Assembly: GCF_000002995.4 (NCBI RefSeq)
Contig: NW_025062478.1
Location: 10,722,001 to 10,786,000 of the forward strand
DNA length: 64,000 nt
Origin: Brugia malayi
Lineage: Eukaryota; Nematoda; Chromadorea; Rhabditida; Onchocercidae
Reading direction: 5' to 3'
The translations under genes and the position numbers were made by a program. Of this stretch, positions 13,860-24,193 are shown piece after piece (position 1 is the stretch's first letter; the number at the start of each line of letters is the position of its first letter). The notes under the pieces are model-generated. The model was not told where the DNA came from. It did no database searches and was given only the letters and a program-made list of their open reading frames with translations.

Positions 13860-14422
13860 ATGTATGGTGGAATGAAAATCCAAAAAACGACAAAAATTGC
13901 TTGTCGAAAATGTGGTTATCCAGGCCATCTTCCGTTTCAATGTTACAATTTTCTGCGACCTAAAGAAGAAAGCTGTGCAAATATCTCTTCCACAAGTTCA
14001 GAATCTGACTACGAAACGCCACTTACTGCTAAAGGTATGAACCTGGTATCATACTTTACTTATCTAACTACAATCTTGAAAATGTAATATGAGGCCACTT
14101 AGAATGGAAATGTAATGTTGGCTATTTTCTTGGTCTACAAATTCTGCGTCTAGCAAAGTTAGTAAACGGATAAGAATGATTTACATGAAAGATTTACCTT
14201 CCTTCCCTTAAGAAACAGGAAAATTTGATCTTTACAGAAAATAAACAGAAGATGAAACGAAGAAGCGAGAAACATAATCATCACAAACACCATAAAAGGC
14301 GAAAAAGGACTCATAGTAGTTCGACAAAGCATAAGATCAAGAAAAAGAGAGAGAAGCGCCCTGAATCATCGACTGTATTGCCATCAAACTTAAAAACGAA
14401 AACTGGAACTAAATGTTTATAG
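13860..14422 (+). CDS. SREK1IP1: SREK1IP1-like zinc-knuckle protein (splicing-associated)
   Basis: Small nuclear protein of the SREK1-interacting (p18SRP) family, associated with SR-type splicing factors. Exons 13860-14034 and 14238-14422 join at phase 1 and encode 119 residues. The N-terminal half contains the CCHC zinc knuckle [20 protein letters not shown], nearly the family consensus ([19 protein letters not shown] in human), followed by the conserved serine stretch SSTSSES. The C-terminal half is a strongly basic Lys/Arg/His tail with an [10 protein letters not shown] run, as expected for the family. The donor GTATGA at 14035 and the acceptor TTTACAG fit. The ATG at 13860 is the first in frame close to the knuckle; a short upstream exon is possible. 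Poly(A) signal AATAAA at 14485-14490. It lies tail-to-tail with kxd-1. Confidence 0.88.
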
Positions 14423-14795
14423 TTCTTAACTTACTAATCAGTAATTGATGAGAATTTGTATTTCGGGCTGTATTTATTTGAAAAAATAAATTATTTCAAC
14501 AGTCTTAAGTGCTCAAAACTAACGTGAAGAAAAAGATAAAGGACAAACTGAAACTGAAGTGTATACAATCTTACGCTTTCTCTATACATAATATATACAT
14601 TTTTGAAGTAAAAGAGCAAAAATAATAATGAAGTGAAGTAATCTTTCATCTCTACCTTTAATGGAGATCTTATAAATGCATTACTTCACCCACTCGTAGA
14701 AATTGAGTGGAGGTCGTTTATTACACACAAAAGTCGGATATATCATCAAGCTTGCTAGTCTTTAGATAGATTCGGATGAGACTGATATGCCTATC

Positions 14796-15646
14796 CTACT
14801 CATCTTTTTCTTCATCACGATACTGTTGCTCTGAAAGTACAACAAACGACAATGTCAGAAAATCATTAATTGGAATGACAGTTTTAAATAATTTTGTACA
14901 ATCAAAATATTTTACCTACAGATACTAAAACATAATTGAATGCAATGAAAAGGATATAGTTTGCTAACATTTTTACATATTTAACGGACAGTCAATAATT
15001 GATTGCTCTATTAAACATTATTAACAAACACACCGAAGTGTTTATAAACATCAGCATATTTCGTAATATAATTCTGCTTAAAGGTGCGTATTCGACGAAA
15101 AACAGATTCCAAGTCAGACTTCATCTCCAGTATTAATTGTCTGTTTTCGGCCAAATCTTTTCGTGCTTTTTCAAGTCTGCTAGCTGACAATATACAGCAG
15201 TTTGTTAGCATTTCATTGGTTTTCTCGAATTGTGCTAACCTGAAAACTATAAACGAGAATCCTTGTATTTGTAAAATCGATCATTAAATACTCGATACTT
15301 TTAATATTGTAAAAGGAATGGTATAATTACATGCGAAATTATGTTTCTTCGTGTTAACATAAAGTATATATTTATAAATTTCCTGCTAAAGACTTGAAAA
15401 AAAAGAAACGAAAAACTTTTTGCATATGATGAATCATGCATAACTACAATACGTCATGCATCTTTAGGACATTCTTTTGCTAATTATATAATAAATTATA
15501 AAAAAATGAAGGGAAAAATCTTACGATTTCTTCTGCAACCCTATGATTGTGGTAATATCTTCATCGTCAACTTGCGACATAAGCGTCTCTACCAAATGTT
15601 CCTCACTGCCATCCACTGATGTAGAAGATGTGAAGCTATCAGTCAT
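14796..15646 (-). CDS. kxd-1: KxDL motif protein KXD1, BORC lysosome-positioning subunit
   Basis: Subunit of the BORC complex, which couples lysosomes to ARL8 and kinesin. Three minus-strand exons, 15646-15525, 15239-15034 and 14830-14796, total 363 nt in phase, or 120 residues. The signature is plain: FEKTNEMLTN, then MKSDLESVFRRIRTFK, which contains the K-S-D-L of the KxDL motif; human KXD1 reads MKRDLDSIFRRIRTLK. The short third exon supplies an acidic tail (EQQYRDEEKDE) that mirrors the acidic stretch after the coiled coil in human KXD1. If the donor at 15033 is not used, translation ends at a stop at 15011 with a different tail, so two C-termini are possible. The start ATG lies just after an acceptor-like TTTTCAG, consistent with spliced-leader addition. 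Confidence 0.9.
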
Positions 15647-16416
15647 AAATACCTGAAATTTTCATTTGCTGCTTTCCTTTATTATTTGGTAGAATTTGTC
15701 AATGAATATTGCATTTTTGGAAGTCTTACGGGATCGTCCAATGTTTAAATCAATTTACATAGAAATTCAGGGGTGAAAAGTCTCGTAATTTGTCTCCTTT
15801 ACCATAAAACAACATTTGTACTTGGATTACAATTTCTGTCCACTTCCCCAGATCAACAAATTACACATTTTTTTCGATGATTATTAGACACCAAACAGGG
15901 AGAAGTCATCAACCGGTATCGATCCCACTTCAGGAACTCATCAATGCCAGAGCAATTGTCCGGATTCATCGTTACACGCTTTTAAGACATCCCGGACTTA
16001 CCGGCTCTACATCTTGGTCGACAGAAAACCGCGAATTGTTATTCGTTCCGTCCAGGACAGACCGGCATGAAACTCAGTAATTGACGGCTCTCGGCGTCTT
16101 ACCGCTAAAGTATTTTGCGCTGGACGGTATTGCCGGATTGTACGGTGTGCACTTGATGACTGTGAAAAGTTTAAATTACGCATAACCCGAAGATAACTGT
16201 GATTCCGTACTGTTATGAATGTTTTTTTTTTTCTGGAAGTTTTGGACTAATCTAGTTAGATGGTAGAGTTGTTGAATTTGTTTGATTTCCCGGACAGTCT
16301 TAAATGGTGTAGTTTAACTTTAGACAGTCCGGTTTACCAAAACTTATTGAAGAGGTTTGCTCCCGTTAAATAGTTTGCTTCTCAAGGTTAATTTTAAATC
16401 TTTTAATTATTTCTAG
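15647..16416. promoter_or_regulatory. Divergent intergenic region between kxd-1 and the NDUFB1 gene pair
   Basis: A 770-bp head-to-head spacer that must carry both promoters. Its centre (about 15880-16150) is much less AT-rich than the surroundings and rich in CCGG/ACCGG words. A 67-codon open frame there has no recognisable domain and probably reflects the base composition. No defined promoter element was identified. Confidence 0.45.
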
Positions 16417-16581
16417 ATGTTTCGATTTCCTGTTAAGCGAGTGATAGCTGTATGGATTTGGCCCGTATTGGCCGCAACATTTATAATTTCCGACTGGCGT
16501 ACTATGAAAAGCTTAAGGGCAAAAGGACATGTGACGGTTCTTGACGCAATGCGTGACGAGAATACCAGTGAGATAATTTAG
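16417..16581 (+). CDS. Small single-pass membrane protein, unrecognised, upstream partner of NDUFB1
   Basis: Uninterrupted 54-codon frame starting at an ATG that directly follows TTATTTCTAG, a good trans-splice acceptor. A basic N-terminus (FRFPVKR) leads into one hydrophobic segment (VIAVWIWPVLAATFII). A soluble tail beginning SDWRTMKSLRAKGH follows. The size and shape resemble accessory subunits of mitochondrial complexes, but no family was recognised. The NDUFB1 start lies only 75 bp after the stop, with a TATTTCAG acceptor in between, which is the spacing seen in nematode operons. An alternative is that GTGAGA at 16568 is spliced to 16618, which would replace the last few residues with a tail read in another frame of NDUFB1 exon 1. 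The ORF is convincing; its function is unknown. Confidence 0.6.
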   Translation: MFRFPVKRVIAVWIWPVLAATFIISDWRTMKSLRAKGHVTVLDAMRDENTSEII

Positions 16582-16656
16582 GTTTGATACTTTATGTTTT
16601 CAAATCATGTATTTCAGGTCACTTTCTTATTCAGTCAAACAGTCAGTCATCTATAA

Positions 16657-17597
16657 ATGGGAACATTTACACTGAAGTACTTTTTCAAGAAAGCAATTTG
16701 GGAGAAGAAAACACTGTGGGCATCGGTAGCTGTAATGGCGTATCTCGGTGAGACTACTCTTCCCGCTGTTTGATTTTTTCCATGCCAATGATCACTCGTT
16801 TAATAATGCCTGGGTTATTTTTCTGTTGCTTTCAAATTCATACTTTGATTTCGAGGCCGACACAGTCAATCTCCTGGATATTTTCCATTTGTCCGACTTC
16901 ATACAGTTCTTTTATTTTTATTAGGCAGTTTCCTGTTTCCCTCACGAGTTTCCCTTCACTTGTCTATTAGATAAAACTAATTTCCATCATATAATTCCTT
17001 GAAGTTCATTCGTCTCTTTATTACATTTTTAGTCAGTTAAACGAAGTAATGCTTCTAAGAAAGAAACACCTTTCAGTTTTTTACTCCACTTTTTCGAACA
17101 AATTAGTAAAATTCTTCGGTCTTCGTGCTGAAGGTGACAATGATGCCATCTCCTATCAAATTAAGCGATTTGCGTCATTGAGTTTACAAGAAGAAAGAAT
17201 AAAAAATTTATTTACGAAGAGGAAGATATTGCTTCTGAGTAGATGAGCTACTTCGTATTGCTTCCCTTTTCTCTTACCCCTTTACATAAAAGAGAACTAA
17301 CGCGTAGAAGTCATTTGACGAAAAAGTCACAGTTAGGATCGCCAGTTTCCAGACATAATATAGACATTAGATTAATTTCAAATTCCAAGGTTCCAATGTT
17401 AATGCGAAGCAAGAAAGATGAAATATAGAAAGGAATATATTAGTGTCTGGAGAAAACAAATTAACTGGAAAATTATTTCAGGTTACTGCTTCGATCGGCA
17501 AGGTATGTATAAAGCAAGCATGATGAAAGGACAAAGCAAGATGTTTGCAGATCGAATTGCTGAAATACCGGAGGGTGAGGATATCTGGAAGTACTAG
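16657..17597 (+). CDS. NDUFB1: NDUFB1-like (MNLL) accessory subunit of mitochondrial complex I
   Basis: Small membrane-arm subunit of NADH:ubiquinone oxidoreductase. Exons 16657-16747 and 17482-17597 join at phase 1 and encode 68 residues (human 58). A basic start (KYFFKKAIWEKK) precedes one membrane segment (LWASVAVMAYLGYCF). The family pattern follows: a DR pair just after the helix, then KGQSKMFADRI and a closing GEDIWKY. Human NDUFB1 has GCYLDRK, FRNKSMLFKREL and EEVTWK in the same order. The 734-bp intron contains two unexplained ORFs (17049-17246 and 17243-17428). It is probably the downstream gene of an operon with the 54-residue protein. Small size limits certainty, but motif order and spacing agree well. 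Confidence 0.8.
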
Positions 17598-18737
17598 TTA
17601 TTATTTGTCTCTAGTTCTCGAATCATATGTACACATGTAGGATTCATCATAACCATTTACCAAAACTATTCTTTTCTTCGTTTGACCTTCTGTCTGGCAT
17701 GTTTCTCTCAAGTAATTTTGAACATTGGAATTTTAAGATCACTCTTCGGTGCTATCTTATATTTCTCATATATATTTCATTTTTTTTAGTGTTATTTTAG
17801 ACGGCAGGCCATTAAATGTGATGTTTTGGTCGTTATACTCATTATAATAAGCTAATGCACATTAATAGTTGCAAAAGTTGCCGCAGTACAATCGTTGAGT
17901 GGTAGGGACTTCCATGTCACCGTTCAGTACATCATTTGAAGTTTAAATGGCTAATAAGCTGGGAAAAAAACGTTTAATCGGAGTTAAATTTTTTTGAAGA
18001 CCCTGTTAGATTGGATTCAAGCTTTTATGGTTGTCTTTTTGTACTCGCAGATTGCTTTCTAAATACAAAGTCGCTAATAAACGATAACAGATGCATTCAG
18101 CTTACTATTTATTTTGGAGAGATCCGAAATACAGTGACTAATCAAATAAAGTTTGCTGTAAAAACGAGCAGAAAAAAAAACCAGTATTTACATCTCAGTT
18201 GAAATATAAAGCGACAAAAACATAAGCTTCGATTTGGAAACAGCACTTTGCACATTAATTTATCAGTAATAAAAGTATTAATGAGCTGATACAATAACTC
18301 ATTAATAATATACTGATGTTGGGCTTTTACGCCTCGTTAGGACCTGCTTTACCCTCCATTGCGAGTCATATATTTATTTAAAGCCATATACTAATGAATG
18401 TTTTCAAAAATAAAGCCACTTACTTTTGCTTTTCCCCACTGTGCGCACAAAGGAAAACATAACATGAAATATCTTTTCAAGAAAGGGAGAAAAAAGGAGA
18501 CTTGTCTTCCCACCTGTAGCCATGTCCTAATTCCATATAGCAATAAATATGTCCAAACCCGTCTGAAATGATGAAGATACAAACAATATAAGGTAAAGAT
18601 GCTTCTTAAATAAATAGAACCTAAAGTGGACACGTGGTATCACTCAGTGAACAATAAATAGATCTTTTATACAGATAATATCATTATATATTTGGCCATA
18701 AACTATTTACAAATCGTATGAACTGGGATGACAAGCT
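17598..18737. other. Convergent spacer between NDUFB1 and the F-box/LRR-like gene
   Basis: 3' to 3' intergenic DNA. Short ORFs on both strands (18011-18202 plus, 18391-18633 minus) show no domain or splice partner. Nothing else was seen. Confidence 0.55.
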
Positions 18738-21700
18738 CTACGGGATGTCATCATCATCATCAATCAGGCTCACGTCTTTGCCGCATCCTGGACAATCAGC
18801 GTAGCATGACGCGTCCAGTAACTCTTTGTATGCCTTATTACTACGCCACAGATGGTACTCACAATCACGCCATCGATTCCATGTGCCCATCACGCGGAAT
18901 TGTGGCAGTCGACGCAACAGAGCATCCAAGACGGCTGAAACAATGCTTATGTCATTTATAGCATTAACTCATAACCTAACAGTGACGAATTAGAAATGGT
19001 AGAGCTTAGACTATAAAGAAGATATTTTATCCATATATATCTTTAACAAAATCGAAGACTTACTACCGCTCTGATGGTCTCGATTACCACCCAAAATGAC
19101 AGCTTCAATATGAGGCATAGCTTCACGATTGGCCAGTAATTCGTAGGCTTCCTTTGTAACTGGACCCGAATGACATACCGCTATCTTAGTTAACATTCGG
19201 AACTCCATCAGAGCTTTCATTATGCCCTCTGATGTTACTGATCGCAGGTCACGAACATATAACGTGTCCAATCGAGGACAACGCTGTAACTTTCGTTTAT
19301 TTTACTCTGCTTTATATATAATAAAATGACCAGTTAAATAATTCTCTTTCTTCTTGGACTGTTTCGTCCTTGAACTTCCTAGTATACCAAAAATCTTGAA
19401 AAATATAGTGATCCAAAAAAAAAAAAGAAATTATGCTTTGCAATTCAAAAAGTTTTCCATAGAAGTCATAAGAAATATACCTGAGCGATAAGGCTAAAGT
19501 GGTCGTCTTGCAACTGGTGAACGTGATGGAGCGCGAACGTGCTCAAATTAGCAGGCAGCGAGCCGCAGAAAGCCTTCAATTCATCGGTTCGAATATTTCT
19601 TAGCAAATTGATTACTGAAAATTCAGTAATCTGTGATAACTGTGCGACAGACCGCAATATTGCCTTCCAAAGATCCATGCAGCCATAATTAATCGGAAAG
19701 CCAAATAAGCGCAGAACACGTAGCTGTGACATTTGAGGTAGACCTGAAATAATTAATCTAAAATACATATTGATTAGAAATGAAACAATGTCCTAATATA
19801 TAGCAAAACGTATAAGCATCTCAAATTTTAGTTTCTTAATCGTAAATCAAATAAACTGAAATAAATAAAATTCACCTACAATTTGTTTAACAAAATATGC
19901 AACCAACGATTTTGCAAACCACATGTTGGATTGATTGTCATAAGAAGCCAGTCTAACGATGTCTCATCACAATGTTATCAAGAACGAAGAAAAGATAGAA
20001 GACAATAAACTACCAGTAAAAAACTGATCATAGGTTCGCATATTCTTTCGCAAAGGCCCCAAATCCAATTCTACCGTAGTTATTTGATGGAATTCAGGCA
20101 ATAAAGAGATGACACTCACAAGTATTCGGAAACCAGGTTGGTAGACAAAACGCGAGAAACAGGCACAAATATGCAACTTGTCGGTTAAATCAGATATTTC
20201 CTGAAAAGCAAAATATTTAGCATTACTAGTGGAAAGTTTTGGTCCTTTTTTTGTTCAATAAGATTTTTTTCAACCATTGCGTATATTCATTCAGTTATCC
20301 ATTTATGTAATAAAATACTTTAAACAATTGGTGTGCATGATCGACAGTTCGAAACGTTCGATGATCGATGGCAATATAAAGGACTTCAAGTTTACTGTGG
20401 AGATTACGAAGCCGTCCTCCTATATTCAAAATTGTTTTCGCGCTGCAATCGGAAAGATACAATTTTTTGACGCTTCCAGATATTATCGACTGAAATAATT
20501 AATATCATCACTACATCCAGGTAATTGCATAAATAAATAAATAAATACATATATATAGACAACATAACTTTACCTAATTTTAATTCATATTATAGAGTGC
20601 CACCTGATTCAGTTTACATAAACATAACAAATAAATTAAACCAAAAAACCCTTAGTCCTATGTATTCATAATTTTTTAGTAAATTCAAGTTTTAGCACTG
20701 AAAACCTAAGCGGTTTTACATATTTATCTACAAGCAGAAAGAACAAAGAAATTCACCACAAAATTGTCGATATCTTCGGCATGATCAAACCAAATACTAT
20801 GGAAACAAAGACTCGAAATTCGATTTGTAAAGGTGCATTCGTTGCTGCTCCCTGAAACAATAAAATTTAGTATGTGAAGATGGAGACAATGAATATTTAA
20901 CGAAATGGGAATGTTGAAAAAAAACTTACAATACTCGATTACTGGAGACATCAGGCAAAGATTGCGAAGAACCAGGGAGTCCACATTTTGCAATCGATCA
21001 AACTCATTACAAAGATCTCGACTCAACACAAGCTGCAAATAATTGATGAATGATAATGTACACCATTAATGCTATTCCTAAAGAATCCTCCATATGTTGC
21101 TGGCAGTTTAATAGGAATTTAGTGTTCAGTGAGCACAAATTACCTAAAAAACAAATCGATGATTTTGCAGCAAAATAAATCATTAAAGAACCATTGCTGC
21201 AAATTTCATTTCCTTTAGCTTTATTGGGAAAAAAAAAAAAAAAAAAACTTTCTGTATTACTTTACTTTTATGAGAACTCTTGTGCCTATCTTCCATGTCC
21301 TAAAGGATTTTTTTTTTGTGACTACTTCCCTTTGTCAGAAGGGACAAACTCTTGAAAAATCTATGGAAAATTCATTTTGTGTTCCAACAGTCAGTTGAAT
21401 AGGCTAGCAATGTTAATAATAACTAAAAATAAACCGGAAATAAAATGAAGGAAACATAGCCTACAGCCAGTAAAAATCAATGATAACAATTACAGGAAAA
21501 ACAAATATTGTTCAAATTCATACTTGATGATCTGGAATGTAACCTAGGCGACGCTCGAAATCAGAAATGCCACCAATATGTAATCGACGAATTTGTCGTG
21601 AGAAACGTCTGATAATATGTTGCATTTTAAGGATGCATGTATTTGACTGAGATATCGGATTGTCCACACAGGTACGTCGAACACTAGATGTTAATGCCAT

Positions 21701-22508
21701 CACCTTGAAATCGTTACCAGCAACACTTATGTTCATCACTGGTTCGATTCTCTGAAAAACTAATAAATTAGATCAAGTTTTCTTAAAACTCTGTAGAAAT
21801 TTATCAAAATCGAAGTGCAATGATGACTAATATCAAAAAAAAAAAAAGTCTCTGAAAGAGAATAACATAATGATACAAATTATATATATCTGAAATTCCA
21901 TAACATTTATAACATAAAAAAAAACGTACCGTAAAATACATATCCAAAATACTATTGTCATTGTTATAGCTGATATATGGAACACGAGAACTAAGATCAT
22001 TCATAGCTATGCTAGAAAGTTCTAAATTTTGTCGATCCTTAATATCATTCACAAAACTGACCACCTTGCGCATGATGACATCATTAAAATATACTTGCTT
22101 TCCTATGTCCCATTCATCCAGCGAAACTGCAACATTCCAAGTCTGATGGAAGCATACATTAGTTGGAGGCAATACTGTTAATAATATATCCTCTCTGTCA
22201 TTAATCAAATCTACTTTTATTCGATCCTTAATATCATTTATGAAATTGAGCACTTGTGCACGATGACAAAATCAAAAAAGCTTACCAAGTGAAAAGGTTT
22301 AAATAAAAACAAAAAAAAAAAAAATTCAACCAAGAAACAACAGAACTAAAGCCCAAGAGTTTAGTTTTATAGCCGTTAAAATCCATTTCTAGGCTTTAAT
22401 CACATTAACTTATGGAAGAAGTTAAAGTAAATGAAATATACCACTATCACTTATCATATCGCATTCATCACTGTCCTTTATGTCTTCCTCTTTTTCATTG
22501 GCTGCCAT
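18738..22508 (-). CDS. F-box-like / leucine-rich repeat protein, 617 aa, nematode type
   Basis: Ten minus-strand exons: 22508-22442, 22252-21930, 21751-21524, 21032-20930, 20851-20757, 20489-20319, 20200-20014, 19743-19481, 19283-19064 and 18934-18738. They total 1854 nt with all junctions in phase. The N-terminus is acidic (EKEEDIKDSDECD). Around residues 70-100 a segment MRKVVSFVNDIKDRQNLELSS resembles an F-box helix pair; a related fragment (VLNFINDIKDR) occurs earlier near residue 23. The remainder has irregular leucine-rich stretches, for example QLRVLRLFGFPI, KKLYLSDCS, LDTLYVRDLRSV and IEAVILGG, as in F-box/LRR (FBXL) substrate receptors of SCF ubiquitin ligases. The last exon has CPGCG and a poly-Asp tail (DDDDD). 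I do not recognise a named orthologue; the F-box assignment is inference. The gene structure itself is well supported. Confidence 0.75.
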
Positions 22509-23755
22509 CATGAATCATACGACTCCGCAGTAATAAAGATTAAAAATATTACTAATTAACCCTGAAACGGCAAAGTGAAACGAAGAAGAGAGCATCAAAT
22601 AACCCGCCTTAAACTACCACAAAAGAGTCATCAAAAAAGGAAAGTACTACATCCGTTCAACACCTATTTCTATGTAAAATACATAATTTATCAGAGATAA
22701 AGGAAATGAAAAACATGCAAGATAACAAATTTGGCCTGTTTGACCAGTCAATTGGTTATCTTGCCTGTTTTTTTTTTGTCATGTGATCCATCAAACGCAC
22801 AATTATTAAAGAATACTCAGCATTTCTTGATAATTTGCATGATACAAAACGAAAACCATCTACATGGTAAGAAATAAAAGCATTAGGTAACGATAACAAA
22901 TTTCATTCTTTGGCTAAAAATCGAAAGCAACAAAAACTATGAGAATTCATTGGGTATAATCAGGAAAACATAATGCATGCAATCACATGTGATAATAGAC
23001 GACTGCCTACTGCTGTGAGAAAAAAATAATAGACGACAAAAAAAGGCAACTGAATGCACGACATCAGGCAATAAATTGAGCCAAGCCAGAGATTCTAAGT
23101 TGAGCCAAGCCGGAAATTCTAAATCGAGCCAAGCCGGTGATCCTACAATGAAACAGTTGTGCAGGTAATGAAAATAATGACAGAATGAGCTACAACCAAA
23201 CTATATCGAAATTCAAAAGATAAATATACAATACTTATCAGTGTGAATTGCATAATGCAAATGTGGAAAAAAAAAAAAACATAAAATATGCTAAATCTAT
23301 TTGGTTAGAACTGTGAACTGACGGAATGAAATATGTGAATGAATGAAAGATAATTTGTGGAAGAGTTATAAATCAATCATCCGGTATTTAACCGGCTTCT
23401 ATAATATCGAAATAATGTACCGAATATCACGAAACAGTACACAGCATACCTTCAAGTACGGTGACACCTTCCCACTACCTTAACGATGATACCTTCCCAC
23501 CTGTGCTAATTTCGATTTTGTTTAAATTTCATGCGGCCTTACATCTGCATCGGACGAAAATTCCTCATTCCATACAATTTCAAAATGACATCCAAGCGGG
23601 AATAAATTCTAAAAAGGTATAGTAAGGTTATATTTGATGTTTTTTTTTTTACAGAAACATTTATGTTAAATTAGATGACAATTATCGATGATACACATAC
23701 AAATTTGATATTTCTCGAATAATTCTTAGCTGAATTTTATGAAATATATTTATTT

Positions 23756-23805
<50 letters not shown>

Positions 23806-24193
23806 TTATTTAGTTGTGATGATCAATGAATAGTTCAAATTCTCACTACAACAATTGAAACAAAAACAAAAAATTCTTTGATCTTTGTTTTATTTTTTTG
23901 TAGTTTCACGAGAAGATATTATTCTCTTATTTCTTGACTTTGACATATTATAAAAAGCTCTTTAATTGTTAAACAAACTCTTCTTCTTTCTCTTGCAAAC
24001 TGTAAATTTCTCTCCTTTTTTTTTTTTTTTCTTTTTTTTTTTAAAAAAAATCTAAAATAGAACGTGTTTGCATGTGAACATTTAGTTATCTTATTGTCAG
24101 ATAATTAATAAATTGAATTAGAATTCAATTTTCTACCATTAGTGTCCTGAAGAACGACATGGGACATTTGGCGACAGTGAATTTTTTCATTTG
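22509..24193. other. Divergent spacer between the F-box/LRR-like gene and the sushi membrane protein
   Basis: 1.7 kb with no supported gene. It holds a 24-bp tandem repeat, a 41-nt pure poly-T tract at 23762-23802, and A/T-rich flanks. Promoters of both flanking genes should lie here. Confidence 0.55.
23076..23147. repeat. 24-bp tandem repeat, 3 copies
   Basis: Three adjacent copies of a unit beginning TTGAGCCAAGCC and ending in ATTCTAAG or a variant. The copies diverge slightly (CAGA, CGGA, CGGT in the middle). Confidence 0.9.

Noticed and set aside
15877..16080. 67-codon ORF in the kxd-1/NDUFB1 promoter region
   Set aside because: No domain, no splice partner, and the local base composition favours open frames.
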